Shown here: positions 22,738 through 24,544 of the stretch, one piece after another
Layout of the letters: each line of letters starts with the position of its first letter
Numbering within the stretch: position 1 is the stretch's first letter
Assembly: GCA_900543305.1 (NCBI GenBank)
Contig: UQQZ01000035.1
Coordinates: 1 to 24,544, forward strand
Source of the DNA: an uncultured Oscillospiraceae bacterium
GTDB taxonomy: Bacteria > Bacillota > Clostridia > Oscillospirales > Acutalibacteraceae
DNA length: 24,544 nt
Direction: 5' to 3'
Position numbers and translations under genes: made by a program
Notes under the pieces: generated by a model
What the model was told of the DNA's origin: nothing
Databases searched by the model: none
The model's input: the letters and a program-made list of their open reading frames with translations, nothing else

Positions 22738-24108
22738 ATGAAAAAATCCAGGGATATGACTACCGGTGCTCCTTTGAGACTTTTGGTTTCTTATGCGATC
22801 CCCTCCTGTTTGGGAAATATTTTTCAGCTGCTGTACAGTATGGTAGACGCTGGTGTTATGGGAAAGTTGGTGGGTGCTCAGGGGTTTGCGGCGGTAGGCT
22901 CTGCCAGTTCTTTCACCTGGATTATTACCAGTATTGTGTTGGGGTTTACAGAGGGATTTGGTATTCTGTTTGCCCAACGATTTGGGAAAAAAGATTGGAA
23001 AGGGTTGGGGCAAACAGTGGCTGTGGCGGCCTTGTTGTCTGCCGGTTTGGCAGTTGTTTTGACAGGAGGAAGTTTCCTCGCTTCTCAACCGGTTCTGTCT
23101 CTAATGAATACCCCAGCCGATATTCGTCCGTTTGCTCTTATCTACCTTCGTTGGATTTTCGCTGGTACTCCAGCTGTAATCGCTTATAATTTGGTTGCCG
23201 CTCTCCTGCGATCTCTGGGCAATAGCAGGGATGCCTTTATAGCTATGGTGATTTCCAGTTTGTGCAATGCGGCGCTGGATATTCTGTTTGTAGCAGGGTT
23301 TCATTGGGGAATCAAGGGAGTTGCAGTTGGTACAGTTATTGCCCAATGTATTGCCTTTTTGTATGGTATGCGCTGTCTTTGGTCAGTGGAAGAATTGAAG
23401 GTTTCCTTTTGTGCCTTCGGTGGGAGTGCTGCCACCGCAAAGGAATTGCTTCGCCTGGGGGTGCCTGCTGCTTTGCGCAATGCGGTAATTAATGTGGGAG
23501 GACTTCTAGTTCAGCGGGGGATCAACAACTACGGGACACTATTTATTGCCGGCAATACAGCCGCCCAAAAATATCTGGAGTTTCTTACGGTGGCTACAGG
23601 AGCCTTGGATAATGCCTTTGCCACTTATTCCGCACAGAATTATGGGGCCGGCAAACTGGTCCGTATCAAAGAGGGATTGAAGACTGCTGGTCGAGCCACC
23701 TGGTTTTGTGCTGTTCCTTTCGCAGTAGTTGCCATTCTTTTTTCTCGGCCATTAATTGGCCTTCTTGTCACAGGTGCGCCTGAAGAACAAGAAAAAATTC
23801 TCCTTTACGGAAGCCAAAATTTAATTGTTACTGCCTGTTTTCTTCCAGTTTTAAATTTTTTGTGTCTATATCGCTCGGGTCTCCAAGGAATGGGAAACTC
23901 TTTCATTCCCATGCTTTCCAGTTTCGCCGAACTTATCCCACGTATTCTGGCAGTATTTTTGTTGCCTGGCTGGATTGGATATTGGAGCATCTATTTGGCG
24001 TTTCCTTTAGGATGGATGGTCGCCTGTTTGTTTTTGGGAGTCGCATATCATCGAACCTATCGCCAGCGGCAAATGAAAGCTTTCTTTTTTCCTGAATCGG
24101 GGGCCTGA
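22738..24108 (+). CDS. MATE-family multidrug/Na+ efflux transporter
   Basis: 456 residues with about 12 membrane helices. It begins with DMTTGAPLRLLVSYAIPSCL followed by GNIFQLLYSMVDAGVMGKLVG, the typical MATE opening, and the second half repeats the pattern (ELLRLGVPAALRNAVINVGGLLVQ). MATE proteins use Na+ or H+ gradients to export cationic drugs and metabolites. The ATG has ACGGAGGA nine bases or so upstream and the gene has its own promoter. Codon use is richer in A/T-ending codons than in the GC-rich genes to the left, so recent acquisition is possible. The substrate cannot be predicted. It resembles the NorM/DinF-like MATE group common in gut Clostridia. Confidence 0.93.
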   Translation: MKKSRDMTTGAPLRLLVSYAIPSCLGNIFQLLYSMVDAGVMGKLVGAQGFAAVGSASSFTWIITSIVLGFTEGFGILFAQRFGKKDWKGLGQTVAVAALLSAGLAVVLTGGSFLASQPVLSLMNTPADIRPFALIYLRWIFAGTPAVIAYNLVAALLRSLGNSRDAFIAMVISSLCNAALDILFVAGFHWGIKGVAVGTVIAQCIAFLYGMRCLWSVEELKVSFCAFGGSAATAKELLRLGVPAALRNAVINVGGLLVQRGINNYGTLFIAGNTAAQKYLEFLTVATGALDNAFATYSAQNYGAGKLVRIKEGLKTAGRATWFCAVPFAVVAILFSRPLIGLLVTGAPEEQEKILLYGSQNLIVTACFLPVLNFLCLYRSGLQGMGNSFIPMLSSFAELIPRILAVFLLPGWIGYWSIYLAFPLGWMVACLFLGVAYHRTYRQRQMKAFFFPESGA

Positions 24109-24313
24109 TCTGAGGTTGACCGTGACGACAATATCCACAAGTTAGTTGTTCTATGGGTGCAATTTGTCAGGATGGCAGCGGCTTTGTACACTGAAAGAGT
24201 TAACGTATCCAGAAAAAATTCTGGAAAAGCATACATCCGGACCTGGCACTACATGGCGCAAGGGTTGGATTTACCCCCTGTGTGATGGTCGTCCAAAAAG
24301 CCAGCGATATAAC
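24109..24313. other. Intergenic region after the MATE gene
   Basis: No convincing gene. A small hairpin CCAGAA-AAAA-TTCTGG lies at about 24209-24224. A 92-codon frame crosses the region and continues through the terminators beyond; it has no ribosome binding site and no protein-like pattern. No terminator for the MATE gene on the + strand is obvious. Confidence 0.5.
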
Positions 24314-24346
24314 AAAAAACGCACTCCGCAAAGGGGAAATGCGTTT
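24314..24346 (-). terminator. Third minus-strand terminator downstream of tRNA-Gly
   Basis: AAACGCA (24317-24323) pairs with TGCGTTT (24340-24346), with further pairing inside. On the minus strand the stem ends in GCGTTTTTT. It closely resembles the terminator at 24446-24485. Confidence 0.7.
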
Positions 24347-24360
24347 CTGGGTGCATTGAC

Positions 24361-24398
24361 AATAAAAAAGGCGCCCGAACGCGACAGCGTTCAGGCGC
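24361..24398 (-). terminator. Second minus-strand terminator downstream of tRNA-Gly
   Basis: GCGCC-C-GAACGC (24371-24382) pairs with GCGTTC-A-GGCGC (24387-24398) around a GACA loop. On the minus strand the C/A mismatch becomes a G-U pair and the stem is followed by CTTTTTTATT. Confidence 0.85.
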
Positions 24399-24445
24399 AA
24401 TTTGTGCTGACTGGACAAAAATGAAACCACGCCGGAAACGCGGGT

Positions 24446-24485
24446 AAAAAAAGAAACGCACTCCACAAAGTGAAGTGCGTTTCTT
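24446..24485 (-). terminator. First terminator of the tRNA-Gly transcript
   Basis: AAGAAACGCACT (24451-24462) pairs with AGTGCGTTTCTT (24474-24485), continued by CAC/GTG and an AAA loop. On the minus strand this gives a 16-pair stem and a run of seven T. It starts 20 bases downstream of the tRNA CCA. Confidence 0.9.
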
Positions 24486-24504
24486 GAATGCAGCGTCACG
24501 CTGC

Positions 24505-24544
24505 TGGAGCGGGCGAAGGGAATCGAACCCTCATATTCAGCTTG
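24505..24544 (-). tRNA. tRNA-Gly, 3' half (5' part outside window)
   Basis: Read on the minus strand, the visible part ends with the 3' acceptor strand CGCCCGC, discriminator T and an encoded CCA. Before it are the T arm (GAGGG-TTCGATT-CCCTT) and the 3' side of the anticodon stem (GCTGA). The base just before AA is C, the third anticodon base, as needed for glycine (NCC). Acceptor strand and U discriminator also match bacterial tRNA-Gly. The first anticodon base is not visible, so the isoacceptor is unknown. Confidence 0.85.

Noticed and set aside
24146..24424. 92-codon + strand frame after the MATE gene
   Set aside because: It runs through two terminator hairpins, has no ribosome binding site, and its translation shows no protein-like pattern.
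1..24544. CRISPR arrays, insertion sequences, phage genes, rRNA
   Set aside because: No regularly spaced direct repeats, no transposase, integrase or phage structural protein patterns and no rRNA motifs were seen on either strand.

Overview
GC-rich Firmicutes chromosome, most likely a gut Clostridia of the Oscillospiraceae type. This placement is inferred from AGGAGG-type ribosome binding sites with frequent TTG/GTG starts, a T-box leader, RNase M5, a DivIVA-like protein and a DAP-type lysine/peptidoglycan pathway using DapL; no rRNA is present to confirm it. Almost everything is housekeeping. No transposase, phage gene or CRISPR array is visible.

Layout. (1) 1-8290, + strand: the 3' two thirds of carB fused in frame to a complete dapF, then a second, stand-alone dapF broken by a frameshift, then pyrG, dapL, an AraD-type aldolase/epimerase and a GNAT acetyltransferase. 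DapL and DapF are consecutive steps to meso-diaminopimelate; CarB and PyrG belong to pyrimidine synthesis. (2) 8303-9387, - strand: a DUF378 small membrane protein and two translationally coupled half-size TauE/SafE (TSUP) transporter genes. (3) 9560-11152, +: a class B penicillin-binding protein. (4) 11189-15283, +: a consensus sigma-A promoter, a T-box riboswitch with terminator, an M42 peptidase and alaS, read as one alanine-tRNA-responsive operon. (5) 15329-22031, +: hinT, a phosphoribosyltransferase, comEC (with a degenerate metallo-hydrolase domain), holA, an RNase M5-type Toprim protein, a DivIVA-like coiled coil, a RimJ/RimL-type acetyltransferase and a HEPN-like/CBS protein. From comEC to the CBS gene they are tightly packed, several with overlapping stop/start codons, and the run ends at a strong terminator. 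(6) 22116-24108: a small unknown gene (-) and a MATE transporter (+) with visibly lower GC and its own promoter/operator. (7) 24314-24544: three consecutive minus-strand terminators behind a tRNA-Gly that runs off the window.

The most unusual feature is the CarB-DapF fusion next to a frameshifted second dapF. The fused copy keeps both catalytic cysteines but has an altered N-terminal signature; the free copy has the canonical signature but a broken C-terminus. If the sequence is right, the cell's DAP epimerase would be the tail of carbamoyl-phosphate synthetase. Secondary points are the split TSUP pair, the ComEC nuclease-like domain lacking its metal ligands, the Rx4H motif in the CBS protein, and the T-box operon that puts a peptidase ahead of alaS.
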